Shown here in pieces: positions 61,201 through 64,000 of a stretch of 64,000 nucleotides of DNA. The notes under the pieces are model-generated. The model did no database searches. It was not told the origin of the DNA and worked only from the letters and a program-made list of their open reading frames with translations. The stretch is from Rhynochetos jubatus (lineage: Eukaryota; Chordata; Aves; Eurypygiformes; Rhynochetidae), in contig CM050658.1 in the NCBI GenBank assembly GCA_027574665.1, positions 24,068,317 to 24,132,316 of the forward strand. Reading direction: 5' to 3'. Position numbers and translations under genes: made by a program. Numbering within the stretch: position 1 is the first letter of the stretch; each line of letters starts with the position of its first letter.

Positions 61201-64000
61201 AAGAACAGAAAATTCTTTCTTACAATCCTGTGATTCACAAAGATACAGTACTACTTTAAATGTCTGGCTGACTAGTGTTGCTTACTTTCAACAACTGCAT
61301 CTAATAGTGAATCAGAAGGCTTATTTTTATGCAGTATTACCAAGATCTTTTCAAATGAACAAAAAGGAAGCTTGGATTTAAGAACTTTTGTCAAATCTCA
61401 GCAAAAAGTTTACAGCAAGATGTCTTCCATTTCTTCTTGCCTCCTCTTGAATGGCAGACCTGTTTTCAAACATGATTTTTTTTTTTTAAAAGCTTATATA
61501 AGTTTTTAATCATATTAAAAAAGTCTGTAGACTCTGTTTAAGGCAGATCTTTTGATTATGAGTTCATAAAATAACATTTATCATCATTATTTTTAAAATA
61601 AATATTTTATGGATACAACACAAAAATATTAAGTAGATTTCCTGTCCTGTGATTCACAGATCAAACGTACATGTTGTACAATTAATGTGGATATCATTGT
61701 AACTCAGAAAATGCTCATAATGATATTTCTTAGATTTACATATTGTTTTCAATTGTAAGTCTTCTTATTTGGAGTTATCAAATTCTGATTTCTATTTTCA
61801 TTAGAAATATATATGTTTGCCCTCATACCCACAGAGTATTTTTTTTCTAAGGTGGTTGTGTTTAAAGAAGTTTTCCCTTTAAGTTCACTAATTCCATTTT
61901 CCTAAAACCCTGTCTACAGTGCCATGACACAGGCTGCATGGTTTTGGTTTCATAGCATTTGTTATCTCTTCATTTGCTTGTGATCAATTGGAAAAACAAT
62001 TATATAGCTAAGTAGGGACTGAGTTGGTTCACGCTCTTCCCAGGATAAATTTTAGGCCATGATTTTTTTTGAAATGCCTTCTGCTGTGTTTCTTACACAG
62101 TATAGCTTGTGGAAGTACCAGCAGCAGGATGCTTCACAGGTGGACAGGACCACTTGTGGCAAGCCTTGGTGGGTCAGGGTGGAGAATGGGTCTCTGTAGA
62201 GAAGGGCTGAGGGAGTGGATATTTGGTGTTCTTTCACAGGAGGTGATGGGGTTATTATAAATTCATATGACAGCTTATGAATCAAACTGATAGTGCATTG
62301 GATATTGTAATGATGGCCTTGGTGATGGTGCAACTTTTGACAGATGATGGAATGAAATTTTTTAAGACACTAACCTTATTTTGGCATTCTCTGCTCTCAC
62401 TACACAAAACACTGTGAAGTGTAATTGTAGTACATACAATTATGACATTGCTTTTTTCTGGAACTTATAGTTGGTTTTTGTACATCACAAATGCCAGATA
62501 AATAGCCAAATGTTAATTTTTTTATTATTATTTTACAAAGAATTATCTCCAAACATTAGCATGAACTTGAACTGTTCAGAGCTTATATCAGACTCTTTTT
62601 TCATGGCAGCTTTTTAGAGCTGTTGACCTCGAGAGCATTCTGGTGTTTCAGGGGATAGCATTCCATTTTTCTCTTCACACATAATGAGCAGTGAACTCTT
62701 TGACTGTTGTTGTCTGTTCCCTCTACTGAGAGACCACTACAGTCAACAAATCCAGTGTTTTGTGCTGCAATCTAAACAGAGTGATGCATTGCAGGTGCTT
62801 TCCGCATCTCCTCACACCTCTCAAAAACATTAGGAGGGATTTTCAACTTCCTATTCAACTTTTAAATGGAGAGTCAGGTCAGTCTTTGGATTAGGAGACT
62901 AATAAATCTTCTGGTTTTGGTTATTGTACTAGTATCCAGCTGATATCTACTGCTTGTGGTACTATGCCATGTTGACCTCACTTCAGGCGGTTAGAATGAT
63001 AGCTTAATGAATATATCTAAAGACCCATCATAAATTTCAAGCAAAGAAAATGTCAATCCTCTGATGTTGGTGTATAAAAATTAGACCTTAAATTGCTCTC
63101 TCTCTTAATCATTCTTTGTTTGAGTTACCCCGTAGGTGGCCGTTTCCAAAGATGGGAGCTCCAGTGCTGTAAATAAAGTCCAGCAGGATGCAAGGTGCTG
63201 AAAATAGTGACTTCACTAGCTCTGTTGCTCCACTGCTGCAGTGAAATGAATGTTGATTTGTATTTAATGGTCAATTTCCTCTCCATTACTACAAACCATG
63301 CGAGGCAGGCCTTGTTTCAGGCTATTCATACGAGAGCTCAGTCTATCCGGTTTCACATCTGCTAAAAGCCCCCATGTCATACTAATTACAGTCTTCCCCC
63401 GAAAGAATTCGTGTTTTAAGACCAAAGAAAGATATACTTATTTATAGCTAATGCTCTGATCAATACGATTTGTTGTATGCAAGCTAGAATCCTACTTGTT
63501 CTGTTGTATGTACATTCAAAATAAAAGAGGTATACAAAAGCACAGAAAACAAGCGTAATAGTTGTGCCTTTTCTGAGCATTTTACAATTACAAGTGTGTG
63601 CAAAACTGAAACCCGCAATGTTTCTAATTTCTGTGCCATAGCAATTACTTCTCCTTGGCCCTTGGTCTATGCACCACCATGGATCATAAGGTAATATTTT
63701 TACTCCTTCTAAATCAAAGGAGATGAAAGATCAGCTCCAGACAAATAAACCAGATTAGCCGTGTACGACTTGAAAGGATCTTTTGCCTTGGTTGTCCAAT
63801 CTGCTGCTTTTACAGGAAATTATGGCACAAGATCTCCTTTATGATCAACATCAATCTTAAAAACAGTTGTTTGTTGCACTGTTTCTGCTGAAATCTCATT
63901 CCAGTCATTGTTCGAGGGTTTTGGAAATATTTTTCTAAATTTTAAACTGTGTTGTCAACAGTTTTAGTCCATGTATTTTTCCTGCATCATTATACCATAG
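58207..64000. other. AT-rich non-coding stretch to window end
   Basis: It begins with a T-run at about 58,207-58,219. No gene, RNA or recognisable transposon is seen. Two segments, 63,280-63,420 and 63,600-63,800, have mixed, non-repetitive sequence with homeodomain-type TAAT/ATTA cores and could be conserved regulatory DNA. ACCACCATGG at 63,674-63,683 is an ideal start context but is followed within four codons by a GTAATA donor-like site, and nothing supports a gene. Confidence 0.4.

Noticed and set aside
63674-63695. Perfect Kozak ACCACCATGG followed by a GTAATA donor-like site
   Set aside because: A four-codon first coding exon with no promoter features nearby is more simply explained by chance.
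1-64000. tRNA, rRNA, CRISPR array, bacterial operon or intact provirus
   Set aside because: No cloverleaf signatures, ribosomal motifs, spaced direct repeats, gene clusters or paired LTRs were seen in reading the window; a covariance-model scan was not possible here.

Overview
This window looks like nuclear DNA from a bird. The strongest reason is a set of CR1 (chicken-repeat-1) LINE fragments with the typical avian 3' end, reading like 'GGTTGGACTAGATGATC' followed by 'CCTTCCAACC' and 'TTCTATGATTCT'. A solo LTR of a type I associate with non-galliform birds points the same way. Base composition is AT-rich with low CpG, apart from a CpG-rich patch at the left edge. There are no operons, no dense gene packing and no bacterial or phage features. 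The species and chromosome cannot be named from the sequence alone.

Layout: positions 1-1,085 hold three CpG-rich patches, the largest (about 625-1,075) being a convincing CpG island and probable promoter or first exon. Positions 2,731-3,135 are a purine-rich minisatellite. The remaining ~60 kb is AT-rich DNA without a coding exon I can defend. It is either one long intron or an intergenic desert. It is interrupted by six CR1 pieces (about 16.4, 20.1, 31.2, 37.6, 46.8 and 52.4 kb), a 1,088-bp solo LTR (33,833-34,920) with a target duplication and an internal GGAAA expansion, and scattered simple repeats.

Coding content: I find no intact protein-coding gene. The only recognisable protein homology is the C-terminal part of a CR1 reverse transcriptase at 37.6-38.5 kb, broken by frameshifts and a stop. 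One 175-codon reading frame on the minus strand (8,604-9,131) is longer than expected by chance but resembles nothing I know. Most other open frames in the window are low-complexity shadows (purine/pyrimidine repeats) or antisense readings of CR1.

No novel biological system is evident. The items most worth a second look are the LTR insertion with its 145-nt unbroken homopurine tract, the strand-asymmetric purine-rich block that the LTR split, the CpG island with no visible gene, the unassigned minus-strand frame, and a pair of closely similar CR1 tails in opposite orientation about 8 kb apart. Several AT-rich stretches read like conserved non-coding elements, but only alignment could show that.
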